A DNA stretch of 64,000 bases, taken from contig OZ038517.1 in the NCBI GenBank assembly GCA_964036315.1, positions 15,707,213-15,771,212 of the forward strand, read 5' to 3'. A model generated the notes under the pieces. The model saw nothing but the letters and a program-made list of their open reading frames with translations. It was not told the origin of the DNA and did no database searches. The position numbers and the translations under genes were made by a program. Below are positions 24,704 through 37,700 of this stretch, piece by piece (the first letter of the stretch is position 1; each line of letters starts with the position of its first letter). The DNA is from Acanthosepion esculentum. Taxonomy: Eukaryota > Mollusca > Cephalopoda > Sepiida > Sepiidae.

Positions 24704-26055
24704 TTAAGGAGATGTCAGAAGACGGGCCAAGCTTATAATTATTAGAATTTGGAAGGAGATTAAACGGAGGAGGGGAAAAAAAAGTAAACGAGAAAAGGAA
24801 TTAAAGGAGGACGGAAGGAAGGAAGGAAGGAAGGAAGCGAGGGGGGGGGGAAGGTGGAAAAATAGCGAATAGTTAGAAAGAAGGAGAAGGCTTGAATACA
24901 CATTAAGAAACATGATCTGATTAAACGAACAAAAGATATACTTGTTAAAGAAAGGGAAGATTACAAAGACAGGAATAAAAGAAAGAAAAAAGCCGACAAA
25001 AGAAAATGACTGTTCATTGAAAAAAATAAAAAAAATAAATAAAAAAGGAAAATTAAAGAGAAATGTGATGCAAAGAACCGAAACGATATCTAAAAAAAAT
25101 AAAGAAAGTAATGTTGATGATCTTGATAAGAAGAAAAAAAAAATGTCGTCTAAGTGGAAGAAGAAAGGGAAAAAGAAAAAAAGAAATGAAAATGGCAGAT
25201 ATTTCAAAGAAGAAGGAAAAAGTCTCAGATAAAGAAGAGAATATAGGGTATTTGGAAGAAGGAAGAAGACAGGAAAAGTCAAAATAAAATGGCGGATACT
25301 TGAAAGGAACGAGTAACAAAAGAAATGAAAATGACGTGAGATAGGAAGAAGGAAGGAATGAAGAATGAAGAACGAAAAGAGAAAAGAAAATGGTTGATAC
25401 TTGAAGGCAGAGACGAGAAAGAAAAGAAAATCTGTAGCTAAAAGAATAAAAGAGAGCAGGAAGAAAGGAAGAAGGAAAAGAAAATGGAGGATGTTTGAAA
25501 GAAGGAAAGAGTAAAGGAAGAAAAGTATATTTCGTGGAGTTGGAAGAAGGAAGGAAAAAATGATAGAAGGCAAGGAGAAAGGAAGGAAGCAAAAAAAAAA
25601 AAATGGAGAATCAAAAATGTCGGATACTTGAAAGAAGGAACGGGTAACAAAAGAAGAATGTGTAGCTTGATTCTTCAAGGAAGGAAGGAAAATAGAAAAG
25701 AAAATTTCGGATACTTGAAAGACGGAACGTATAGCAGTAAAAAAGAAAATATTGTGAAGATGGATGAAGGAAGGATGAGAATGAAGAAGGAAAGAAGAAA
25801 GGCAACGAATAAGAGAAAACGGTGGATACTTGAAAGTAGAAACGATTGACAAGAAAAGAAAAAGTCGTAGAATTGGAAAAAGGGAAGGAAGGAAATGAGA
25901 AAGCAAAGAAGGAAGGAAGGAAAGTAGAAATATGGCAGATACTTGAAAGAAGGAACAGGTAACACAGGAAAAGGAAATTCTCTGGGTTTGTAAGGAGGGA
26001 AGGAAGGAAGGAAGGAAAATAGAAAAGAAAATTTTGGATACTTGAAAGAAGGAAC
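24704..26055. repeat. Purine-rich tract with decayed GGAT(G)ACTTGAAAG-type repeats
   Basis: The plus strand is strongly purine-biased (GAAGGAAGG, AAAGAAAAG). It contains irregularly spaced variants of GGATACTTGAAAGAAGGAAC (near 25,290, 25,400, 25,622, 25,708, 25,825, 25,938, 26,036). A long minus-strand frame across it is explained by pyrimidine bias, because few stop codons can occur. It looks like an old, diverged minisatellite. Confidence 0.75.
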
Positions 26056-26058
26056 AGG

Positions 26059-26110
<52 letters not shown>
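26056..26110. repeat. (TATC)n microsatellite
   Basis: About 54 bp of TATC repeat, immediately before the 31-bp minisatellite. Confidence 0.95.
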
Positions 26111-26111
<1 letters not shown>

Positions 26112-26265
26112 GCATCCGCGTCCATGGGTATGACGGTAAACTGCATCCGCGTCCATGGGTATGACGGTAAACTGCATCCGCGTCCATGGGTATGACGGTA
26201 AACTGCATCCGCGTCCATGGGTATGACGGTAAACTGCATATGCATACTGGGTATGGCGATAAACT
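26111..26265. repeat. 31-bp minisatellite A (about 5 units)
   Basis: Unit begins TGCATCCGCGTCCATGGGTA and ends TGACGGTAAAC. Four near-identical copies start at 26,111, 26,142, 26,173 and 26,204, and a diverged fifth starts at about 26,235. Confidence 0.95.
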
Positions 26266-26334
26266 ATGTCCAACAGAAAGACTGTTTTTGAAAAAATAAG
26301 GTTGACGGATATAAGATTTTGGAAAAATAGTATT
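26266..26334. other. Spacer between two 31-bp minisatellites
   Basis: A short segment containing CAGAAAGACTGTTTTTG, with poorly preserved similarity to the next array (AATAC/TTTTGGAAAAATAG words). Confidence 0.4.
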
Positions 26335-26905
26335 ACCAGCTATACATTTTCGAATAATACATTTTTGAAAACGAAATGTTTCCAGCAATACATTTTTGAA
26401 AACCAAATGTTTCCAGCAATACAGTTTTGAAAACCAAATGTTTCCAGCAATACATTTTTGAAATACAAATGTTTCTAGCAATACATTTTTGAAAACCAAA
26501 TGTTTCTAGCAATACATTTTTGAAAGCCAAATGTTTCCAGCAATACATTTTTGAAAACGAAATGTTTCCAGCAATACATTTTTGAAAACCAAATGTTTCC
26601 AGCAATACATTTTTGAAAACCAAATGTTTCCAGCAATACAGTTTTGAAAACCAAATGTTTCCAGCAATACATTTTTGAAAACGAAATGTTTCCAGCAATA
26701 CAGTTTTGAAAACGAAATGTTTCCAGCAATACAGTTTTGAAAACCAAATGTTTCCAGCAATACATTTTTGAAATACAAATGTTTCTAGCAATACATTTTT
26801 GAAAACCAAATGTTTCTAGCAATACATTTTTGAAAGCCAAATGTTTCCAGCAATACATTTTTGAAAACGAAATGTTTCCAGCAATACATTTTTGAAACCA
26901 AATGA
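26335..26905. repeat. 31-bp minisatellite B (about 18 units)
   Basis: Unit reads approximately ATGTTTCCAGCAATACATTT followed by TTGAAAACCAA, with exact 31-bp spacing (for example 26,376 and 26,407). A marked variant, GAAATACAAATGTTTCTAGC, recurs 310 bp apart (26,460 and 26,770), so a ten-unit block was duplicated. Overlapping minus-strand frames are open in all phases and are artefacts. Confidence 0.95.
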
Positions 26906-27004
26906 AAGTCACTCAAAATCATTTTCGGCATAAAATGACCCCTAAGGTTGGAATGCCGTCAAACAAAACAACCAAACCAAACCAATCTATCTATCTCAGT
27001 TTCT

Positions 27005-27008
27005 GTTC

Positions 27009-27063
<55 letters not shown>
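27005..27063. repeat. (CTAT)n microsatellite
   Basis: About 58 bp of CTAT repeat. Confidence 0.95.
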
Positions 27064-27064
<1 letters not shown>

Positions 27065-27569
27065 TCGAATTCGAACTCGGCTCTCTGATTTCGCAATACG
27101 AGCTGGTTAATTTTTTTTAGGTTCCTAACCTCCGCGTTGTTCGCTGTGGTAAGTTTCTTTACATTCATTGTGAGAAATTCAAATATGTCTCAATGTTATA
27201 AATCTTAACCAGTAATTCTTGGTTGGAATCTTATCTGTTGGGGACAACATAATTCCTGGTTTTGTCAGCGCACGTAATGCTTGGATCGTTGCAGGAACTC
27301 CTTCGCGTGTTGCTTGGCTTCTAAGATTGCACCTCAGCATCAAAGTCAAGCTGCTTTCTCTCGCGCAGCCTAGGATGATAAATACTTCTACACAATCTAC
27401 CCTATAACATGGAAAAACATTAACAACGAACCCTTTGAAAATGGCTAATGAATTGGTCGAAAGCTCTTGGAAAAAATACCATTACGAACAACTTCTACCC
27501 CTCCCTTAGTCTCCCGCCGTGAATATTCAGTCAGTTATGTGCCATGCCTCATACTCGCTGAGGCGATCA
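27064..27569. other. No gene recognised
   Basis: Unique sequence without recognisable domains. Short reading frames are uninformative. Confidence 0.5.
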
Positions 27570-27815
27570 TGTATAAAGTTCAATTCTTTCAATTTATATC
27601 AAGATTATCTTCGCCCTCTCTAACCGTCAAAATTTCTGTCCTGGAATAACAAGGTACCTCAATCTTTTCACGTACAAATTCATTCTCAGGTCTTTTTTTT
27701 TCACTACCCTTTGGACTGTCATAGCTTAAACTGGTCACTCACGTGCCAAACATCTTATGGATTGAGTTGGATCTTTTCTTTTTCATCTCTTTGGCACAAA
27801 GTTGAAATGATAATC
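27570..27815 (-). mobile_element. 3' fragment of the L1/Tx1-like LINE (minus)
   Basis: The block shares ordered words with the 3' flank of the large LINE at 55,490-55,625: GATTATCTTCGCCCTCTCTA, TTTCTGTCC...AATAACAAGGT, TTTTTTCACTACCCTTTGGAC and CTCACGTGCCAA. It is a short, diverged, 5'-truncated copy carrying only the element's 3' UTR. Confidence 0.6.
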
Positions 27816-27889
27816 TCTCTTACAGTCAGGCCATTCATGATGTGCGGTAACTCAACAAGCTATATATAAATAGTCGAGCCAACCACACA

Positions 27890-28090
27890 ACGCACATAGC
27901 CTGAAGATTTCGTTCAGGCATGAACGTCACGTTCTTTGTAGTTGAATGGTAAAGCCCGCCGGATCAAACGGTGGCTCCTCCTACAAAGAGGGACACATAT
28001 TCGATCTCTGCCGGACAGCATATTTTCTTTATTGAGATTTCCCGAGTGCGCGGGCCGATAGACGTAATGCACACTCTTTTAAAATATCAA
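27890..28090 (+). mobile_element. Diverged tRNA-derived SINE
   Basis: A tRNA-like head (GTTGAATGGTAAAGCCCGCC, then ATTCGATCTCTGCCGG as B-box region) is followed by a body with GCATATTTTCTTTATTGAGA and GGGCCGATAGACGTAATG. It has the same architecture as the family B SINEs below but is diverged. Flanking (AT)n follows at 28,141. Confidence 0.6.
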
Positions 28091-28140
28091 AAATAATGGG
28101 GTGTCTATATCAAACGCGAGTATCCACTATAATAACGTTT

Positions 28141-28149
28141 GAAGTAATA

Positions 28150-28200
<51 letters not shown>

Positions 28201-28219
28201 GTATATGACATTGTGTCCG

Positions 28220-28284
<65 letters not shown>

Positions 28285-28295
28285 GTATGTATATA

Positions 28296-28332
<37 letters not shown>
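28141..28332. repeat. (AT)n/(ATGT)n compound microsatellite
   Basis: Alternating AT blocks with GTATGTATG patches. Confidence 0.97.
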
Positions 28333-28336
<4 letters not shown>

Positions 28337-28362
28337 GATACTGTTTTAAACTACAATTCTCC

Positions 28363-28558
28363 ATGGTTTCGATTCCTGTCGGAGGACGCATATTTTCTAT
28401 GAAAATTTTTTCGGACATTCAGGCCGATAAATGTCGTTAATACTGTTTATTATAAAACACCATTTACTTAAATATTTGTATCTATAAAAAAAGAATGTGT
28501 AAACATAAAAAAATGACTTAGAATAATTGTCGGACTTTGTCCATCTCATGATGTGTGA
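28363..28558 (+). mobile_element. tRNA-derived SINE, family B, 5'-truncated
   Basis: Begins in the B-box region (GTTTCGATTCCTGTCGGAGG) and continues through TTTTCTATGAAAATTTT, GGACATTCAGGCCGATAAAT, ACTGTTTATTATAAAACACC and TTGTCGGACTTTGTCC. It matches the full-length copy at 44,944-45,190. Confidence 0.88.
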
Positions 28559-28589
28559 CATATATATATATATATATATATGTAAAGAC

Positions 28590-29538
<949 letters not shown>

Positions 29539-29603
<65 letters not shown>
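29539..29603. repeat. (GA)n microsatellite
   Basis: About 64 bp of GA. Confidence 0.97.
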
Positions 29604-29608
<5 letters not shown>

Positions 29609-30411
29609 AACGATAATAATACGAATGAAAATACATTTTTGGAAATGTCTGTAAACACTGTCCCTAAAATAGACGGCAGCTAAAAACAGTGCCCAATTCT
29701 AAACAAAAAAACCCCCCAAAAAACAAGGTGTCAATAAAATGAAAAATAAAAACTGAAAAATGCACGTCCACTTACTACTAAAATTTTCCTGCGTATGATG
29801 AGAAATTACATCCGGCAGCAATATCTCTGATCAGGAGATTTTGAGGAGCGTAAACCTCCCTCTTATTTACTACTGTTCCCAGGTCCACCCTGACCCGGGG
29901 TTGTAGCTATGGGCAAATAGATAACTCCCAACCTGGCGTCAACCACTATGAAAGCGTAAAAATATATTTTAATACAAGCAATACATGTTTGAAGAAATAT
30001 TATTGCCGCTAATACATTTTTAAAAAGAAAAATACATTTTACCAGCAATAAAAACATTGTCGGCATATCAACCAATCGAGGTTGATATGCCGTAAAACAA
30101 ACGAAACATGTTTATATGACGTGCATCTCAGGAGGTAAGAACGCCCACGGTTGAAAGAGGACATTTCGAGAACTTACGAGATTAAAGAGTTAAACGACAG
30201 TAATTGTAATAAATAAATGTAAATATATTAAAATGTTAAAAATACCGTAAAGTTTATATCTACTTTAGGTCAAACCTGTATATCCCGAAAAGTATACCAA
30301 CATAAAACTAATTTTATCGTGAAAATATTGACTAATAAAATAATACACAGTATAGTCTATAACTAGACCAATGGCGATAACAGGGCGGATCTCATCTCCT
30401 TTCCATGTAAT
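29604..30411. other. No gene; diverged relative of the 31-bp array flank
   Basis: The segment at about 29,975-30,110 (AAGCAATACATGTTTGAAG, CTAATACATTTTTAAAAAG, then TATGCCGTAAAACAAACG) resembles minisatellite B plus its right flank at 26,885-26,985 (GGAATGCCGTCAAACAAAAC). The two loci appear to share an ancestral repeat. The rest is unremarkable. Confidence 0.45.
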
Positions 30412-30669
30412 ATGCAACGGGTAAAATTTCAAACCTGGGAGAGATGGATTCGTGCCTTTAATAAGAGCATCAAGTCACCAGACACTTCCTCAGTTAGAAT
30501 TCCAAATCTGAGTGTCGATTACATTTTTCGTGTGATGAAGGCAAGTAGAACCAAAAAGGAAACCCCTACGGAAGATTTTTTTAACACTCTGTACAAGCCA
30601 TGGGAGCCACTCGAGATAGAAGGTTACAGATTAAGAGGCGCAGTTTATGCAGATATGTGGGGAAGATAA
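30412..30669 (+). CDS. Unrecognised 85-codon reading frame
   Basis: An ATG-started frame encodes a basic, mixed-composition 85-residue peptide (start MQRVKFQTWERWIRAF) with no domain I recognise and no signal peptide or membrane segment. It is not low-complexity, unlike most frames here. Its last ten codons and the stop lie inside the left arm of a perfect hairpin, so the 3' end may be a rearrangement product. No promoter, polyadenylation signal or intron structure is evident. It could be a fragment of a transposable-element protein or a chance frame. I would not treat it as a gene without expression data. Confidence 0.18.
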   Translation: MQRVKFQTWERWIRAFNKSIKSPDTSSVRIPNLSVDYIFRVMKASRTKKETPTEDFFNTLYKPWEPLEIEGYRLRGAVYADMWGR

Positions 30670-30714
30670 CGGTGGGGTTAACCGCTATCTTCCCCACATA
30701 TCTGCATAAACTGC
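30640..30714. repeat. Perfect hairpin 1 (29-bp arms)
   Basis: Left arm 30,640-30,668 and right arm 30,686-30,714 are exact reverse complements. The 17-nt centre forms a further 4-bp stem CGGT/ACCG after one mismatch, leaving the loop GGGGTTA. Confidence 0.97.
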
Positions 30715-30717
30715 TAT

Positions 30718-30788
30718 CCCGATAACACAATCTTAACCTGCTTAACTTTGGGGTTAATAGTTAAGCAGGTTAAGATTGTGTTATCGGG
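30718..30788. repeat. Perfect hairpin 2 (30-bp arms)
   Basis: Left arm 30,718-30,747 and right arm 30,759-30,788 are exact reverse complements around the 11-nt loop TTGGGGTTAAT. It starts three bases after hairpin 1, and its loop also contains GGGGTTA. Confidence 0.97.
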
Positions 30789-30799
30789 AAAGCATCCCC

Positions 30800-31530
30800 T
30801 TGGGAGTCAGTTCCACATAGCAGTGGTTCGTTGGAAGAAGCCGCTCGAGGCAAACTTACATCTCACCAATGGAATACGAAGGGAATGAGGGTGGTTCGCT
30901 GCAATGGGTGTGGCATGGTGGGTCTCAGCCGTAAATGTTATACACTGCTGGAACTAAGGGATGTAGTTTGTCTGAGTACTTTCCATGGGAATAGCGATAG
31001 AGCAGTTAGAGGCTTGTGATGTTTCGTCTGTGAGCAAAGGGGTTGTAGGGTGGAAAACAGGTTGTCATCCACAAGGATATGGAGACGTTTTTGGATTATC
31101 TAGACTGTAAAGTAAAACTAGACGGCTCCCGCTCATATATAGCAACAATACTCCATTTCTGGCTCTTGTAGAGATAGAGGATAGCCGGAGGAGTCAGGTA
31201 CTTACTGGAACGCTACAGGGAACCGATAATTTTCCCGGCATCTTTAGCGATGGGTCGTATGTACGAGTTCCACCTGAGGTTTGGTTTCAGCTTAAATCTC
31301 AATATTCGCTCAAGTCACGGGGTCTCCCTGAGGGAACATCCGTTCATCATTAGTAATAGATCAAGGTCCGATCGATGGAATGTAACTAGAGGCATTGAAT
31401 GTAATCAGCCAGTTCCCCACTTCACTGAGCTGTTAGAGCTCGATCAGAAAAGAGATCAGCTGCCACTACTTGCTCGTCTACAGTTGTATTACTGTTGTAT
31501 CATCAGCATAGATATTTACAAATGGTCGTA
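30800..31530 (-). pseudogene. Jockey-like reverse transcriptase relic (minus)
   Basis: Reading the minus strand from 31,520 downward through multiple frames gives NIYADDTT (intact catalytic block), then a region corresponding to the SLREHP/RFLG-like segment. Next come EMEYCCYI, a stop matching the ...MEYCCHI block of the 63-kb copy, and a weakly preserved C-terminus. Many frameshifts and stops are present, and the N-terminal RT and endonuclease are gone. The right boundary abuts a plus-strand LINE of another family, and the left boundary abuts hairpin 2. A plus-strand frame over 31,250-31,531 is an antisense shadow. Confidence is good for the YADD and MEYCCYI region and weaker for 30,800-31,040. 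Confidence 0.68.
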
Positions 31531-31559
31531 ACATACGAATCATTTTTATGAAATAAAAA

Positions 31560-32300
31560 AACGGTTGGTCCGGAAAGGGAAAGAGAGAAGAAAGGACTAT
31601 GTATCAATTGAAAAAAAAAACAAAAACAAAGAAAAATGTAATGCATGGTTGTTCGCGAAAAGGACGGCTTAACAAGCAAATTAAAAATTGGAGAGACCAA
31701 TATCAGACAAATTCAACAATTTAAATATCTGTAAAGTGGTTTAACACAGGGCGGAAAGTGCGACACTGAAATTCGAAAGCTTATTGGGATCGCGACCGAT
31801 GCCTTTTAAAGCTAAGCAAAGTAATAAGAAAGTGAAAAATGTCAGAAACAAAGAAAACAGTATTGAACTGTTTTGTAATATCTATCTTCCTATATGGCAG
31901 TGATTGCAGATGAAGAAGAAACCTGAAGCAACAGAAATGTGATTCTACAGAAGGATGCTGAGAATGTGATGGGGCAAAGATATGAGCAACAACAAAGTTT
32001 CAGGGAAAATGGAAACTAAAAGGACACTTATATATGACATCAGAAAGAGACGACTGACATTGTTATGGCACATGAAGAGGAAAGACGGATTGGATAATTT
32101 GATACTCTCATGATAGATTGAAGGCAAGAGGGGCAGAGGAAAACAACGCATAAAGCTACCCAGCAAACACGACGAGCTTATAGATGGCGGAACAGGGTTT
32201 AGGAAAGATAACAAAAAGACAAAAGTTATTAAGAGCTACAAAGGAGAGGAAATTGTGGAGAGCCATGATTGCTAATGTTCTGATGGGACACAGCACATAG
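31560..32300 (+). pseudogene. LINE reverse transcriptase C-terminal part (same family as 22.2 kb), broken
   Basis: Across three frames the plus strand reads KIGETNIRQIQQFKYL, then GKCDTEIRKLIGIATDAF, then TVLNCFVISIFLYGSDC, then text matching the LKGHLYMTSERDD region. It ends KRQKLLRATKERKLWRAMIA and a stop near 32,285. This is the same block order as the minus-strand relic at 22,196-22,872. The catalytic YADD region and everything upstream are missing. In-frame stops and frameshifts occur throughout. It runs without a gap into the 142-bp tandem array, so the array is the element's own 3' end. Confidence 0.82.
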
Positions 32301-33452
32301 ATGAAGAACGAGCTCCTGTAAATCGATGACAGAAAAAGGTTTAAAATAGATAACAAAAAGACAAAAGTTATTAAGAGTTACAAAGGAGAGGAAATAGTAG
32401 AGAGCCATGATCGTTAATGTCCTGAAGGGACACGGCACAGAGATGAAGAACGGGCTCCTGTAAATGGATGGCAGAAAAACGTTTAAAAGAGATAACAAAA
32501 TAAAAAGATATTAAGAGTTACAAAGGAGAGGAAATTGTGGAGAGCCATGATCATTAATGTTCTGAAGAAGAGACACGGCACACATGAAAAATGAGCACCT
32601 GTAAATCGATGACAAAACAGGGTTTAAAAGAGATAACAATAAGAGAAAGGTGATTAAGAGCTACAAAGGAGAGGAAAACGTGGAGAGCCATGATCGCTAA
32701 TGTTCTGAAGGGACACGTTACATAGATGAAGAATGAGCTTCTGTAAATCGATGACAGAACAGGGTTTAAAAGAGATAACAAATAGATACAATTGATTAAG
32801 AGCTACAAAGACGAGGAAATTGTGGAGAGCCATGATTGCTATTGTTCTGAAGGGACACGGCACAGAGATGAAGAACGAGGTCCTGTAAATCGATGACAGA
32901 ACAGGGTTTAAAAGAGATAACAAATAGATACAATTGATTAAGAGCTACAAAGACGAGGAAATTGTGGAGAGCCATGATCGCTAATGTCCTGAAGGGTCAC
33001 GGTACATAGAAGAAGAACGAGCCTCTGTAAATCGATGACAGAACAGGATTTAAAAGAGATAACAATGAGACAAAGGTGATTAAGAGCTACAAAGGGAGAG
33101 GAAAATGTGGAGAGCCATGATTGCTAATGTCCTGAAGGGACACGGCACATAGATGAAGAACGAGCCCCAGTAAATCGATGCCAGAACAGGGTTTAAAAGA
33201 GACAACAAATAGATACAATTTATTAAGAGCTATAAAGGAGAGGAAATTGTGGAGAGCCATGATTGCTAATGTTCTGAAGGGACACGGCACACAGATGAAG
33301 AACGAACCTCTGTAAATCGATGACAGAACAGGGTTTAAAAGAGATAACAAAAAGACAAAGGTGATTAAGAGCTACAAAGGAGAGGAAATTGTGGAGAGCC
33401 ATGAACGCCAACGCCCCATATGAACCCGCGAGCTAGTAGAAGAAGAAGAAGA
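32180..33452 (+). repeat. ~142-bp tandem array of a LINE 3' end (9 copies) with (GAA)n tail
   Basis: The phrase GTGGAGAGCCATGA recurs near 32,257, 32,399, 32,537, 32,682, 32,821, 32,965, 33,108, 33,250 and 33,392 (spacing 138-145 bp). Each unit contains the C-terminal codons (ELWRAMI-type), a stop, and 3' UTR with GATGACAGAACAGGGTTTAA. The last unit ends AACCCGCGAGCTAGTAGAAG and a short GAAGAAG tail at about 33,436-33,452. It has the same unit and period as the minus-strand array at 21-22 kb. Confidence 0.92.
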
Positions 33453-34113
<661 letters not shown>

Positions 34114-34144
34114 TAAATAGAGAGAGATATTAAATATTTTGTAA

Positions 34145-34515
34145 AAAGAGTATTTTCTGTGTGCCGTATCCCTTCAAGGATTGGGCGATCATAGTTCTCC
34201 TCAGCTTCCTCTCCTTTGTAGCTCTTAGCAATGTTCATCTTTTTTTTTTTTACTGATTTCTGTCACTCTCTGTTTACGCAAACTCGCTAGAAAGGTTATT
34301 CGCTGATTTTCTATGTCTCTGTAGTCTTCAGAATATCTTGTGAGAATTAACATCTCCAAGCCTTCCTTCCTCATGCTTCTCAGACATTTCAAATGTTTCT
34401 TTTTTGATTCTAAGTATAAGCGTTCTATTTTGTTTCAAATTAAAACTTCCACATTGCTCACGCGCACTTAGGCCCTGGACCAACAAAATGCTCTTTTGCA
34501 AAGGGAGGGGAAATG
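34145..34515 (-). mobile_element. Third copy of the 142-bp-family LINE 3' end (minus)
   Basis: The plus strand contains TTGGGCGATCATAGTTCTCC, TCCTCTCCTTTGTAGCTCTT and CAGAATATCTTGTGAGAATT, matching the minus-strand LINE at 21.0-22.3 kb. Only one 3' unit is present here, so this copy was not tandemly amplified. RT codons upstream are heavily decayed. Confidence 0.72.
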
Positions 34516-34726
34516 GGAAGGGTAAGGAAGGAAAAAATTATAATGCTATCCCAATATAATATTAATTTGTACAGTGCGCGAACGTTGTACAGGGTATATC
34601 CGTTATCCTTGTGAACGTATACATGTTGGCAACTTCGAAGGAGATGGTGGAAAATAAGCTTTCGTAGCGTATTTGACGACAGGAAAGACGCACATCCAGA
34701 ATTTCAGTAGAAAAAATGTTTCTATA
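34516..34726. other. Unique flank of the 88-bp satellite
   Basis: No feature recognised. The first satellite unit begins near 34,727. Confidence 0.5.
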
Positions 34727-37700
34727 TGAAATCGTCGTTGTTATTATCACCTGATCGTCTTCTGTCTGAATTTCTGGTATAAGGAGAGATCATTATTTAC
34801 ATTCAGACTAATATCCTCATCTTTGTTGTTATTATCGTCTGATCGCCTTCTGTCTGAATTTCTGGGATGAGGAGTTATCATTATTTACATTCAGACTAAT
34901 ATCCTCATCTTTGTTGTTATTATCACCTGATCGCCTTCTGTCTGAATTTCTGGTATAAGGAGTGATCATTATTTACATTCAGACTAATATCCTCATCTTT
35001 GTTGTTATTATCACCTGATCGCCTTCTGTCTGAATTTCTGGTATAAGGAGTTATCATTATTTACATTCAGACTAATATCCTCATCTTTGTTGTTATTATC
35101 ACCTGATCGCCTTCTGTCTGAATTTCTGGTATAAGGAGTTATCATTATTTACATTCAGACTAATATCCTCATCTTTGTTGTTATTATCACCTGATCGCCT
35201 TCTGTCTGAATTTCTGGTATAAGGAGTGATCATTATTTACATTCAGACTAATATCCTCATCTTTGTTGTTATTATCACCTGATCGCCTTCTGTCTGAATT
35301 TCTGGTATAAGGAGTTATCATTATTTACATTCAGACTAATATCCTCATCTTTGTTGTTATTATCACCTGATCGCCTTCTGTCTGAATTTCTGGTATAAGG
35401 AGTTATCATTATTTACATTCAGACTAATATCCTCATCTTTGTTGTTATTATCACCTGATCGCCTTCTGTCTGAATTTCTGGTATAAGGAGTTATCATTAT
35501 TTACATTCAGACTAATATCCTCATCTTTGTTGTTATTATCACCTGATCGCCTTCTGTCTGAATTTCTGGTATAAGGAGTGATCATTATTTACATTCAGAC
35601 TAATATCCTCATCTTTGTTGTTATTATCACCTGATCGCCTTCTGTCTGAATTTCTGGTATAAGGAGTTATCATTATTTACATTCAGACTAATATCCTCAT
35701 CTTTGTTGTTATTATCACCTGATCGCCTTCTGTCTGAATTTCTGGTATAAGGAGTGATCATTATTTACATTCAGACTAATATCCTCATCTTTGTTGTTAT
35801 TATCACCTGATCGCCTTCTGTCTGAATTTCTGGTATAAGGAGTTATCATTATTTACATTCAGACTAATATCCTCATCTTTGTTGTTATTATCACCTGATC
35901 GCCTTCTGTCTGAATTTCTGGTATAAGGAGTTATCATTATTTACATTCACACTAATATCCTCATCTTTGTTGTTATTATCGTCTGATCGCCTTCTGTCTG
36001 AATTTCTGGGATGAGGAGTTATCATTATTTACATTCAGACTAATATCCTGATCTTTGTTGCTATTATCACCTGATCGCCTTCTGTCTGAATTTCTGGTAT
36101 AAGGAGTTATCATTATTTACATTCAGACTAATATCCTCATGTTTGTTGCTATTATCACCTGATCGCTTTCTGTCTGAATTTCTGGTATAAGGAGTGATCA
36201 TTATTTACATTCAGACTAATATCCTCATCTTTGTTGCTATTTTCACCTGATCGCCTTCTGTCTGAATTTCTGGTATAAGGAGTTATCATTATTTACATTC
36301 AGACTAATATCCTCATCTTTGTTGTTATTTTCACATGATCGCCTTCTCTCTGAATTTCTGGTATAAGGAGTGATCATTATTTATATTCAGACTAATATCC
36401 TCATCTTTGTTGTTATTATCACTTGATCGCCTTCCGTCTGAATTTCTGGTATAAGGAGTTATCATTATTTACATTCAGACTAATATCCTCATCTTTGTTG
36501 TTATTATAATTTGATTGGCTTCTGTCTGAATTTCTGGGATGAGGAGTTATCATTATTTACATTCAGACTAATATCCTCATCTTTGTTGTTATTTTCACCG
36601 GATCGCCTTCTGTCTGAATTTCTGGTATAAGGAGTTATCATTATTTACATTCAGACTAATATCCTCATCTTTGTTGTTATTTTCACCTGATCGCCTTCTG
36701 TCTGAATTTCTGGTATAAGGAGTTATCATTATTTACATTCAGACTAATACCCTCATCTTTGTTGTTATTTTCACATGATCGCCTTCTCTCTGAATTTCTG
36801 GTATAAGGAGTGATCATTATTTATATTCAGACTAATATCCTCATCTTTGTTGTTATTATCACTTGATCGCCTTCCGTCTGAATTTCTGGTATAAGGAGTT
36901 ATCATTATTTACATTCAGACTAACATCCTCATCTTTGTTGTTATTATAATTTGATCGGCTTCTGTCTGAATTTCTGGGATGAGGAGTTATCATTATTTAC
37001 ATTCAGACTAATATCCTCATCTTTGTTGTTATTTTCACCGGATCGCCTTCTGTCTGAATTTCTGGTATAAGGAGTTATCATTATTTACATTCAGACTAAT
37101 ATCCTCATCTTTGTTGTTATTTTCACCGGATCGCCTTCTGTCTGAATTTCTGGTATAAGGAGTTATCATTATTTTCATTCAGACTAATATCCTCAATTTT
37201 GTTGTTATTTTCACCTGATAGCATACTGTCTGAATTTCTGGTATTAGGCGTTATCATTATGTACATTCAGACTAATATCCTCATCTTTGTTGTTATTATC
37301 ATCTGATCGCATTCTGTCTGAATTTCTGGGATGAGGAGTTATCATTATTTACATTCAGACTAATATCCTCATCTTTGTTGTTATTTTCACCTGATCGCCT
37401 TCTGTCTTAATTTCTGGGATGAGGAGTTATTATTGTTTTCATTCAGACTAATATCCTCATCTTTCTTGTTATTTCCACCTGATCGCCTTCTGTCTGAATT
37501 TCTGGGATGTGGAGTTATCATTATTTACATTCAGACTAATATCCTCATCTTTGTTGTTATTTTCACCTGATCGCCTTCTGTCTGAATTTCTGGTATAAGG
37601 AGTTATCATTATTTACATTCAGACTAATATCCTCATCTTTGTTGCTATTATCACCTGATCGCCATCCGTCTGAATTTTTGGGATGAGGAGTTATCATTAT

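Noticed and set aside
24704..25906. 400-codon minus-strand reading frame
   Set aside because: It lies in a polypyrimidine strand where stops are rare. Composition is Phe/Ser/Leu/Pro only, other phases are also open, and the same words repeat along it. No domain is visible.
26098..26912. Overlapping 90-158-codon minus-strand frames with regular repeats (FQKCIAGN-like)
   Set aside because: They are read through a 31-bp minisatellite in all phases, so the regularity is that of the DNA, not of a protein.
30670..30760. GGGGTTA loops as telomeric repeat seeds
   Set aside because: The loops contain GGGTTA once each with no tandem repetition, so a telomeric origin is not supported.
31250..31531. 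93-codon plus-strand frame
   Set aside because: It is antisense to the Jockey-like RT relic, whose catalytic YADD block lies on the minus strand at the same place.
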